Shown here: in pieces, positions 10,093 through 17,235 of the stretch | Position numbering within the stretch: position 1 is the first letter of the stretch | How the letters are laid out: each line of letters starts with the position of its first letter | Assembly: GCA_026415215.1 (NCBI GenBank) | Contig: JAOAHN010000060.1 | Span: forward strand, 1-45,076 | From: Candidatus Hydrogenedentota bacterium | GTDB taxonomy: Bacteria > Hydrogenedentota > Hydrogenedentia > Hydrogenedentales > Hydrogenedentaceae | Direction: 5' to 3' | Length of the DNA: 45,076 nucleotides | Program-made: the position numbers and the translations under genes | Notes under the pieces: generated by a model | Database searches by the model: none | What the model was told of the DNA's origin: nothing | Seen by the model: the letters and a program-made list of their open reading frames with translations, nothing else

Positions 10093-11208
10093 ATGTTTCA
10101 GGGATTAGGAGCAATAGTTTATAAGGAAACCAGGCACATTATAAGAGACCCAAGGAGTTTGTTTTTAATGTTAGTTATTCCTGGTTTAGAGTTGACTATA
10201 TTTGGGTTTGCAGTAAACTTAGATATAAAACATATAAAAACTGGGGTGCTGAACCAAGACAAGAAAGTTGAGAGCAGAGCACTATTAGACCAGTTTGTAA
10301 ATTCTGGATATTTTGATATTGTGGAAATTTATAATTCTGAGGATGAAATATCTACTGCGATGCGTAGAGGGGATATAAAGGTAGCTATAATTATCCCTCC
10401 AAATTACACAGAGAGGATTTCAAGAGGAGACTCAGCTAATATTCAGGTCCTCATAGATGGGAGTGATTCTACAGTTGCAATGCAGGCATTGAATGTCAGT
10501 AATGCTATAGGGCTAAGAGCTTCGATAAAGGTGATGGGTAGTAAACTTCCTATTCCTTCTGAGTTACCTGTAGACATAAGGCCAAGGGTCCTTTTTAACC
10601 AGGATATGAGGACCGCGAACTTTATGATTCCTGGTCTTGTAGGTGTTATTCTTCAGGTAGTGGTTATGTTGTTGACATCGTTTGCCATAGTTAGGGAGAA
10701 AGAACAAAGGACTTTGGAACAACTTGTGGTGACACCTGTCTCAAGGTTTGGACTTATGCTGGGTAAACTGCTTCCATTTTTAGGGGTAGGAATATGCGAG
10801 ACTACCTCGGTTTTGTTATTGATGATATTTTTGTTTCAGGTGCCTATTGCGGGTAGTGTAAGTCTATTAGCATTTTTTGCATTGATATTTTTGTTTACCA
10901 CTTTAGGGATGGGATTGCTCGTTTCTACTTTTGCTCAAAATCAGATTCAGGCACTTCAAATCTCATTCGTAATTTTGCTTCCTTCGTTTCTTCTTTCAGG
11001 ATTTATGTTTCCCCAAGAGACAATGCCTACTATTATTTATTGGATTGGGCAAGTAGTCCCAGCTACTTATTTTATTAGAATACTGAGAGGGATTATTTTG
11101 AGAGACGCAGGTTTCTGGGATTTGTGGCATAACGGAGCAATACTTGCCATTATGGGTGTGGTCATTATTATAATCGCAACATTTAGATTCCATAAGACTA
11201 TAGGGTAA
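10093..11208 (+). CDS. ABC-2 type transporter permease (YbhS/YbhR-like)
   Basis: Inner membrane permease of the exporter. An N-terminal membrane segment (about 22-40) is followed by a roughly 130-residue extracytoplasmic domain containing the NFMIPGLVG motif of the ABC-2 family near its end. Five or six further membrane segments follow (about 177-365), including LLPSFLLSGFMFP, typical of the DrrB/YbhS group. At 371 aa the length is usual. Only one permease is present where ybhGFSR encodes two, so a homodimer is implied. Eight bases separate it from the ATPase gene. The 138 bases after it hold no gene. Confidence 0.92.
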   Translation: MFQGLGAIVYKETRHIIRDPRSLFLMLVIPGLELTIFGFAVNLDIKHIKTGVLNQDKKVESRALLDQFVNSGYFDIVEIYNSEDEISTAMRRGDIKVAIIIPPNYTERISRGDSANIQVLIDGSDSTVAMQALNVSNAIGLRASIKVMGSKLPIPSELPVDIRPRVLFNQDMRTANFMIPGLVGVILQVVVMLLTSFAIVREKEQRTLEQLVVTPVSRFGLMLGKLLPFLGVGICETTSVLLLMIFLFQVPIAGSVSLLAFFALIFLFTTLGMGLLVSTFAQNQIQALQISFVILLPSFLLSGFMFPQETMPTIIYWIGQVVPATYFIRILRGIILRDAGFWDLWHNGAILAIMGVVIIIIATFRFHKTIG

Positions 11209-11346
11209 ATTTTATTTGTATTTTCCCTATGTTGGGTAAGAGGTAATGTAATAATAAACTTTCATCCATAATTTTAGTTTGCAGTATCCATCCTGATTGA
11301 TTAATAATCGTGGGACTATTACCTAAGGATTTTGAATGGGGATCCA

Positions 11347-12621
11347 ATGTCTAATAACGAAGGTGAGAGAAAATATTTGTTTCTAATGTGTATAGTGGGT
11401 TTTTTGATTGATTTTGCCATCATGGTAGGAGTAGTTTCTCTACCATTTTTAGTGTTGGACCATCTATCAGGAGGTAATACATCCATATCGGGAAAAATAT
11501 TTGCGGTCCAGATGGGCACATATACTTTGGCTTGTTTACTAATGGCTGGGATAGTTAGAAAGTCAAAGAATATTCTAATTTGGCCCCAGATAGGTTTATG
11601 TTTGTTCATATTTTCATATCCTCTTTTCCCTTTTTTTAACAATGCTCATGCATACTATTTGTTTTCTATGATTTCCTTTATAGGAATGGCACTTTGTTGG
11701 CCAGCATTCTACGCTTGGGTGGGTAGTTCAAGTGATGAAAGAAATAGACAATTTTCACTTGCGGTTTTTAACATAGCTTGGAGTATGGGTTTTACGGTTA
11801 GTCCTCTAATAGCCGGTCCTATGTATGATTTCGATTATAGAGCTCCTTATCTTTTCTTGTTAGTAATTAGTCTTGTCTCTTTAGTTATCCTGTTTATATT
11901 GCCTGGGAGATGGACTTCGGAAGAGGTGGCGAAAAGCGAAGGGGAAGATCTTATTGTGGATGCGGATGCTAAATTGAACGGGACATACTTATATCCATTC
12001 TGGATAGGAGTTTTCTTGTCAAATCTCTTGGTAGTTATGTTAAGGGCTACTTATCCTGAACACTTTAAGAACATGGTAGAAAATGGTTTGCTCAGATTTT
12101 TCGCTGAAGATTCTCCATCTCATATATTGCTTTCTAACCCGGCTACAAAGTTCTCTTGGCCTTCAGCCTTACTTTCTTTGGGAACTGCAGGACTTTTTTT
12201 GGCTATGGCAAAGGGAAATTTTTGGAAATATAGAGTTTCCATACTTTTTATTTCTCAATTATTATCTGCTTTAGCAGTCTTACTCCTTGCTTTTACGAAA
12301 AGTCTGGTAATAATTTGCCTGTGTTTTGGTATTATCGGGGCTAACCATGGACTAACTTTTTTTGCAAGCACTTTTTATAGTGTTCATAATCCTGAACTCA
12401 GCCATAGAAGGGCGTCTATAAATGAAGGTTTAGTGGGACTTGGAGGTGTTGTAGGAAGTCTTGCTCTCGGAAGTTTAGTTAATAGTTGTGGAGTATTAGT
12501 ATCATATAAAATAGTGTTTGGTATGATTATTTTGTTGATAGTTATTGAGTTATTAGTGTTTATTTTCATAAAAAATAATAGAAGATCTGTTACATATAAT
12601 GGTTGGGATAGAAACAAATAA
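11347..12621 (+). CDS. Major facilitator superfamily transporter
   Basis: Polytopic inner membrane transporter with about 12 hydrophobic segments in two halves joined by a charged loop around residues 195-210. The N-half carries the small-residue packing motif near residue 155 (WSMGFTVSPLIAGP) that resembles motif C of drug:proton antiporters, but the classical motif A is not clear, so the substrate is unknown. I prefer the ATG at 11347, preceded by GGGGA 5 bases away, over the in-frame TTG at 11332, which lies too near the upstream AAGGA. Its end overlaps the phosphatidylcholine synthase gene by 23 bases, which ties the two in one transcript; a role in moving a lipid-related substrate is only an inference. 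Confidence 0.85.
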   Translation: MSNNEGERKYLFLMCIVGFLIDFAIMVGVVSLPFLVLDHLSGGNTSISGKIFAVQMGTYTLACLLMAGIVRKSKNILIWPQIGLCLFIFSYPLFPFFNNAHAYYLFSMISFIGMALCWPAFYAWVGSSSDERNRQFSLAVFNIAWSMGFTVSPLIAGPMYDFDYRAPYLFLLVISLVSLVILFILPGRWTSEEVAKSEGEDLIVDADAKLNGTYLYPFWIGVFLSNLLVVMLRATYPEHFKNMVENGLLRFFAEDSPSHILLSNPATKFSWPSALLSLGTAGLFLAMAKGNFWKYRVSILFISQLLSALAVLLLAFTKSLVIICLCFGIIGANHGLTFFASTFYSVHNPELSHRRASINEGLVGLGGVVGSLALGSLVNSCGVLVSYKIVFGMIILLIVIELLVFIFIKNNRRSVTYNGWDRNK

Positions 12622-13327
12622 GTTAAGGTATCTCTTTGCTTGGTCCACCCATTTCTTCACTTCACTGGGGGCTGTATGTGGTTTTCTTGCTATTATAGAA
12701 ATTGGGAGACATGAGTGGTTTTGGGCTTTTATTTGGATGGCTCTTACAGTTTTTATTGATTCAATTGATGGCTTTTTTGCAAGAATGTATAGGGTAAAAG
12801 AACTTATACCTAACTTTGATGGAGCTCTCCTCGATAATATTATCGATTATTTTACCTATGTTATAGTTCCTGCAAGCTTCCTTTATGAGGCTAATATTGT
12901 GCCTCAGAAATTGAATCTCGTTAGCGCGTTTATGATAACTATTTCCTCAGCTTATCAGTTTTGTCAGAAGGATGCCAAGACTGAAGACCACTGGTTTAAA
13001 GGATTTCCCTCATACTGGAACATAGTAATCTTTTACTTGTATATGCTTGAACTGCCAGCAATCGCGAACTTTTTAATCATCCTTATTTTAACTGTGTTAA
13101 TATTTGTGCCATTTTACTACTTGTATCCGAGTAGGACTTCGGTATACCCGTTGCTTAATGTATTGTTAGTAATAGGATGGGCTTTGTGTATCTCTATATC
13201 TATGTTTTTGTATCCAAAGCATAAGATTTTAATATACTTTTCACTGTTATATGTGATTTATTACTTTGTTTTCAGTATCTATTGGAGTTATAAAAGAAAA
13301 AGAGTCCAGTCTCAATGTCGGTATTAG
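12599..13327 (+). CDS. pcs: Phosphatidylcholine synthase (CDP-diacylglycerol-choline O-phosphatidyltransferase)
   Basis: Integral membrane CDP-alcohol phosphatidyltransferase predicted to make phosphatidylcholine in one step from CDP-diacylglycerol and free choline. The key observation is the motif DG-X2-AR-X12-G-X3-D-X3-D (around residues 53-79). The 12-residue spacing is the hallmark of Pcs, whereas other CDP-alcohol phosphotransferases have 8. The flanking VKELIP and DNIIDYFTYVIVPA segments also resemble rhizobial Pcs. It has about eight membrane segments and 242 aa, the normal size. The gene overlaps its neighbours at both ends (23 and 13 bases). It implies access to choline, from hosts, eukaryotic debris or the medium. 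No phospholipid methyltransferase gene is seen nearby. Confidence 0.88.
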   Translation: MVGIETNKLRYLFAWSTHFFTSLGAVCGFLAIIEIGRHEWFWAFIWMALTVFIDSIDGFFARMYRVKELIPNFDGALLDNIIDYFTYVIVPASFLYEANIVPQKLNLVSAFMITISSAYQFCQKDAKTEDHWFKGFPSYWNIVIFYLYMLELPAIANFLIILILTVLIFVPFYYLYPSRTSVYPLLNVLLVIGWALCISISMFLYPKHKILIYFSLLYVIYYFVFSIYWSYKRKRVQSQCRY

Positions 13328-14886
13328 GTGAGAGGTTAAATGGTTCTGTCGTGGTGAAGGAATATACTTCGATAATAAAAAGTAGCCTGTTTAGAGAACT
13401 CCTGATATTGTTTGCATTGGGTATTGCTACAGTTCTTTTTTCAATATACAATTACAACCTTCAACCTTGGACTTTAGACGATGCTTTTATAACATTTAGG
13501 TATGCTGAAAATTTTGTTGAAGGAAAAGGGATTGTTTACAACGAAGGAGAGTATGTGGAAGGATACACCTGTTTTCTATGGTTAATCATTCTTGCAGGTG
13601 TTAAAGAACTCGGGTTTGATATAGTTACCGCATCAAAACTTTTGGGGACATTATTTACTTTTTTTTCTCTACTACTGCTTTCCAGAATTCATAAGATAGT
13701 AAAGTGTACTTCTTGGTTTATTTCGCTTGCTTCTACCTTAATCCTTGGGTCTTTTGGATGTTTTACAGCGTGGGCTATGAGCGGGATGGAGACCTCAATG
13801 ACAGGTTTTTGGGTATTAGCTACATTTTTACTTTATGCTGCCTTAACTTCCCGGGGATCTACTTCGTGGTTTGGTTATTTCCTAATTGGTGTTTTGATAG
13901 CTCTTGCAACTATGAGTAGAATTGATGCGGGTATTATTCTCCCACCAATATTTTTGTGTGTACTTTACGAGAGCTGGAAAATAAAGAAATGGTCTTTACC
14001 TATCGCACTAATCGTGGGGTTTGGTATTCTATACTGTCCATACTTTATTTGGAGATGGTATTACTATGGGTGGATTTTACCAAACACTTTTTATGTTAAG
14101 GTAGGATCATCTTGGGATCAGATAGAAAGAGGGCTTGACTACACTAAGTACTTTTTATTGAGCTCTTCAATCCTGTTGATTCCAGTTGTCTTTTCTCAAA
14201 TGTTATCTGGAAAGGCATTAGGTAATGATAGACTATTTGTGATATCTTCAGGGGGGGCAGTTTTTCTACAGTTTCTGTATGTTATCATCGTCGGGGGGGA
14301 TTGTATGCCAGCATACAGATTTTTTGCTCCTATTGCTCCGTTAATTGCTATTCTCGCTAGCTATGGGCTATCAATAGAGAGTTTTTCGAAATGGAAATCG
14401 TATATAGCATTGGTAATCATAGTTTGCTTTAATTTTTGGCAATGCTACAATGACAAATCTCTATTTGATAGGATTATTTCGGATACGGTAGCGGAGGTTG
14501 GGAGAGAAAGTGGCGAATGGCTGAGAAAAAATGCACCTCAAAACTCTTTGCTCGCTACTAATACAGCGGGTAGTGTAGCGTATTATTCGCGATTGAGGGT
14601 CATCGATATGCTTGGGTTAAATGATGAGCACATTGCCCATAGACATATTCCTAACTTAGGTAAGGGCTTTGCAGGTCATGAAAAGGGAGATGGAAAGTAT
14701 GTGTTATCGAGAAAGCCTGATTATATTATGTTCGGTTCCGCCAGTGGTAATAAGTCCCCAAGGTTTTTGAGTGATAGAGAGATTGCCATTGAAAAAGAGT
14801 TTGCTGAGAATTATGTATACAGGACTTATCCTTTACCCTCGGGGAAGGTTTTGCACATATATGAACGCAAGAAAAACAATCGATAA
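13315..14886 (+). CDS. GT-C-fold membrane glycosyltransferase (AftB/ArnT-like)
   Basis: Multi-pass membrane protein of 523 aa with about 10-11 hydrophobic segments and a soluble C-terminal part. After the first membrane segment comes LDDAFITFRYAENF with the Asp55-Asp56 pair, followed by YVEGYTCFLW. This resembles the catalytic first loop of polyprenyl-phosphate-sugar dependent GT-C enzymes such as mycobacterial AftB and related arabinosyl or mannosyl transferases. It would transfer a lipid-linked sugar to an acceptor on the outer face of the inner membrane. Donor and acceptor cannot be read from sequence. The ATG lies inside the end of pcs (13-base overlap). The next gene begins 9 bases after its stop. 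Confidence 0.78.
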   Translation: MSVLGERLNGSVVVKEYTSIIKSSLFRELLILFALGIATVLFSIYNYNLQPWTLDDAFITFRYAENFVEGKGIVYNEGEYVEGYTCFLWLIILAGVKELGFDIVTASKLLGTLFTFFSLLLLSRIHKIVKCTSWFISLASTLILGSFGCFTAWAMSGMETSMTGFWVLATFLLYAALTSRGSTSWFGYFLIGVLIALATMSRIDAGIILPPIFLCVLYESWKIKKWSLPIALIVGFGILYCPYFIWRWYYYGWILPNTFYVKVGSSWDQIERGLDYTKYFLLSSSILLIPVVFSQMLSGKALGNDRLFVISSGGAVFLQFLYVIIVGGDCMPAYRFFAPIAPLIAILASYGLSIESFSKWKSYIALVIIVCFNFWQCYNDKSLFDRIISDTVAEVGRESGEWLRKNAPQNSLLATNTAGSVAYYSRLRVIDMLGLNDEHIAHRHIPNLGKGFAGHEKGDGKYVLSRKPDYIMFGSASGNKSPRFLSDREIAIEKEFAENYVYRTYPLPSGKVLHIYERKKNNR

Positions 14887-14895
14887 TTTTTATTA

Positions 14896-15675
14896 ATGTC
14901 ATCTTTTTCAATTTTAGAGAGTGATACAATATTTTTCACTAATTCGAGAATACTCCGAGACGAGGAGTTTCATCAATTAAGGGAGTTGTTTCCAGCCAGG
15001 TTCCACCTTATCGAAGAGAAGATCAGAGATTATAAAAGTGCAAGTAGGAAGCAAGAAGTTTTGCTAAGTAGGGCGCTTATTTTCCTTCTATCGAGATTCT
15101 CTGATGTGATAATAGAATTTTATGATGGTTTATTTAAAAAAAAAGAAGTAATAGTTACTCCTGAGGGTAACTCCATATTAAACCGCAGGCTAAAAGCCTC
15201 TATAAGCCATTCGGTCGATTGGATTGCAGTGGGAATATCTTCCGGAAAGGCGATAGGAGTTGATGTATTTTATAAAGGAAAGGGATTCGGAAAAGTTAAA
15301 CGGGTAGTGAAAAGGTTTCTGCCAGAGTTAATTGTTTCTATAGGAGATAATGATGAAGATATAGCATTATCATGGACTATATTTGAAAGCTTTCTTAAAA
15401 TAGGGGATTACAGTTTGGAGAGTATTTCGGGTTTTTTAAGATACTCTAAGGAAATTCAGTTGGAAAAAAGATGGGTTAAGTGTAGGATGGGACAGATTGG
15501 ATCTGAGGTTTTTCGGCTTTATACCATGAATATAGATTATCTTGATGTGATTGGTTCAATGGTAGTTAGGACAGGAGCCTCCGATAAAATTGGTTTAAAA
15601 TGTTATATGGTGAAAAAAATAAACCCTTGTGAAACAACTCTCACAAGGGTTTTAGAGATGGAAGAATTAAGTTAA
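14896..15675 (+). CDS. Divergent Sfp-type 4'-phosphopantetheinyl transferase
   Basis: Predicted to move phosphopantetheine from CoA to a carrier protein serine. Family signatures are SISHSVDW (102-109), GVDVF (121-125) and WTIFESFLK (160-168), in the order and spacing of Bacillus Sfp (SHSG, GIDIE, WSMKESFIK). His105, Asp123, Glu164 and Lys168 are kept. The second acidic residue of the Mg site (Glu in GIDIE) is Phe125, and the Lys of KEA/KES is Phe163. Changes at these two sites may reduce or alter activity. At 259 aa it is slightly longer than Sfp (224). No polyketide or peptide synthetase is nearby; it closes the MFS-pcs-GT-C operon. A hairpin that probably terminates the opposing gene lies within its last 60 bases. 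Confidence 0.72.
   Translation: MSSFSILESDTIFFTNSRILRDEEFHQLRELFPARFHLIEEKIRDYKSASRKQEVLLSRALIFLLSRFSDVIIEFYDGLFKKKEVIVTPEGNSILNRRLKASISHSVDWIAVGISSGKAIGVDVFYKGKGFGKVKRVVKRFLPELIVSIGDNDEDIALSWTIFESFLKIGDYSLESISGFLRYSKEIQLEKRWVKCRMGQIGSEVFRLYTMNIDYLDVIGSMVVRTGASDKIGLKCYMVKKINPCETTLTRVLEMEELS
15614..15652 (-). terminator. intrinsic terminator of the minus-strand oxidoreductase gene, inside the opposing CDS
   Basis: A perfect 12-base-pair stem (AAACCCTTGTGA 15621-15632; TCACAAGGGTTT 15641-15652) with an 8-base loop. On the minus strand the stem is followed by ATTTTTTT (15620-15613), a proper U-tract, so it should stop transcripts of the gene ending at 15688. On the plus strand the stem is followed by TAGAGATGG, which has no U-tract. 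The hairpin lies wholly within the coding end of the phosphopantetheinyl transferase gene. Confidence 0.8.
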
Positions 15676-15687
15676 AGCCCTCTTTTA

Positions 15688-17052
15688 CTAAACAGGTAAT
15701 TCCCAGCCTTTTCTGTACTCCTTGGTAAGGTATTTATTAGCTTTTTTTACATTTGTAATTTTCATTTTAGCCACATCAAATTCAATCTTTTCACCTGCCC
15801 ACAAAGCCACATTACCCATATTGGCTACTTCAGTTAAAGGTCCGGCGTATTCAAAATCAGAGCATGCTTTTTTATTATTTTTAATACTTTCTATCCAGTT
15901 CTTATATGGGTTTTCGTCCGGAATTCTGGGAATAAAGGGGTCTGGTTTTTTATAGTCTTTCATCCTTTCAGCGGGTACTAACCTCGAATCTCCACCATAA
16001 CAACCAGTGGTTATGTACCCTTTGGTGCCAATGAATAGGGAACCATTATCCCCATCACCTAATTTTTCATCTTTAGGTATATCTGCTGGTCTTGTCGGGA
16101 GTAGCCCACCATCATACCAGAATATTGTTACTGGAGGCATATCACCTCTTGCAGGGAATTCATATTTGATTATGGATTTTTTTGGTGCAGTTTGCTTATT
16201 CATTCCTTCTTGGGTTACAACTTCAACAGTGTATTTTGGGGCATCATACAGTTTTAAAGCCCAGAATGCTGGATCCATGATGTGGCATGCCATATCACCT
16301 ATCGCACCACATCCGAAGTCCCACCAACCCCTCCATTTGAAGGGGCAGTAACCCTGGTTGTAATCTCTCATAGGAGCGGGTCCAATCCACAAATCCCAAT
16401 CTAATGTTGGTGGGACTTGTTGTTTTCGTAGAGGCTTAGTTATCCCCTGTGGCCATATAGGACGATTAGTCCAAACATGCACTTCTTTTATATCACCTAT
16501 TGCACCGGTCCATATCATTTCACAAAGTTCTCTAACTCCATCTCCTGCATGCCCTTGATTTCCCATTTGTGTAATTACACCTGTCTCCTTTGCTATTTTT
16601 GTTAAGAGTCGTGCTTCCGCAATTGTATGTGTTAGTGGTTTTTGAACTCTGACATGTTTACCCATCATCATTGCCATATAGGCCGCGGGCGCGTGTGTAT
16701 GGTCAGGGGTTGAAATCACAACTGCGTCGATTTCTCTATCGAGTTCTTCGAGCATCTTTCTAAAGTCTTTATATCTCTTGGTGTTCGGAAGGAGATGATA
16801 TGTTTCTTCTGCTCTCTTGTCGTCTACATCGCAAAGGGCAATAATATTTTCACTTTTACATCCCATGATATCCGCTTTTCCTTGTCCACCAACTCCTATA
16901 CCTACTATGTTGAGTTTCTCATTTGGGGATACTTTTTTAGGCACTACTTTCGCAGTGTTTAATTTTACTTTTTTGGCTTCAACTGCTCCTACTGTAGCTA
17001 ATGCAGTGGTTGCTAATAAGAATGCTCTTCTTGTAATTCTATTTTCGTTCAT
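15688..17052 (-). CDS. Tat-exported Gfo/Idh/MocA family oxidoreductase
   Basis: NAD(P)-dependent sugar or inositol dehydrogenase-like protein, 454 aa. The N-terminus carries a twin-arginine signal (ITRRAFLLATTALA, ending AVEA), so export in folded form is expected. A Rossmann domain follows (NIVGIGVGGQGKADI, ALCDVDDKRAEE). The catalytic-lysine region reads VQKPLTHTIAEARLL, with Gln in place of the usual Glu of EKP, as in the planctomycete/verrucomicrobial branch. The substrate domain has PFKWRGWWDFGCGAIGDM. The frame is open 41 codons further upstream, but the ATG at 17052 has AAAGGAG at the right distance and starts directly at the Tat signal. It is monocistronic, convergent with the previous gene at a 12-base gap, and has the terminator listed separately. 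The substrate is unknown. Confidence 0.9.
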   Translation of the reverse strand: MNENRITRRAFLLATTALATVGAVEAKKVKLNTAKVVPKKVSPNEKLNIVGIGVGGQGKADIMGCKSENIIALCDVDDKRAEETYHLLPNTKRYKDFRKMLEELDREIDAVVISTPDHTHAPAAYMAMMMGKHVRVQKPLTHTIAEARLLTKIAKETGVITQMGNQGHAGDGVRELCEMIWTGAIGDIKEVHVWTNRPIWPQGITKPLRKQQVPPTLDWDLWIGPAPMRDYNQGYCPFKWRGWWDFGCGAIGDMACHIMDPAFWALKLYDAPKYTVEVVTQEGMNKQTAPKKSIIKYEFPARGDMPPVTIFWYDGGLLPTRPADIPKDEKLGDGDNGSLFIGTKGYITTGCYGGDSRLVPAERMKDYKKPDPFIPRIPDENPYKNWIESIKNNKKACSDFEYAGPLTEVANMGNVALWAGEKIEFDVAKMKITNVKKANKYLTKEYRKGWELPV

Positions 17053-17143
17053 TTGAAAAGCTCCTTTAGTGAAAGTTAGGATTTTATCGGACTTAGTTAA
17101 GTAAAATATCTTACACGAATATGGAAACTTATTAATTAGAACT

Positions 17144-17152
17144 ATTATAACA
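17144..17152 (-). promoter_or_regulatory. candidate extended -10 promoter of the oxidoreductase gene
   Basis: On the minus strand TGTTATAAT (17152-17144) is an extended -10 with no good -35. Transcription would start near 17137, with a leader of about 85 bases before the ATG at 17052. Confidence 0.4.
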
Positions 17153-17180
17153 TACTTGTGTTTCAAAAAAATCATAATGT

Positions 17181-17209
17181 TTGTTTTTCGAGTTTGAATA
17201 ATGTAGAAT
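17181..17209 (+). promoter_or_regulatory. candidate promoter of the ExeA-like gene
   Basis: TTGTTT (17181-17186), 17-base spacer and TAGAAT (17204-17209), start near 17216, about 20 bases before the ATG at 17236. It shares the 183-base divergent region with the oxidoreductase promoter. The -35 is weak. Confidence 0.35.
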
Positions 17210-17235
17210 AATAATTATTGACAGTGGTGATCTTT

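Noticed and set aside
11205-11240. Hairpin after the first ABC permease (ATAGGG ... CCCTAT) as a terminator
   Set aside because: The stem has a mismatch and is followed by GTTGGGTAAG, so there is no U-tract; it may be a chance match in AT-rich DNA.
12083-12274. Small frame inside the MFS gene as a separate gene
   Set aside because: It overlaps a well-supported membrane protein in another frame, and its composition is that of shifted hydrophobic codons. The same holds for the other short overlapping frames across the window.
17053-17175. Longer N-terminus for the Tat oxidoreductase
   Set aside because: The extra 41 codons have no conserved features. The ATG at 17052 has a strong SD and starts at the twin-arginine signal, and a likely promoter lies within the extra part.
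17218-17235. TTG start of the ExeA-like gene
   Set aside because: The ATG at 17236 follows GGTGAT at a good distance and begins at the conserved MYEKFYGL motif; the TTG also lies almost on the predicted transcription start.
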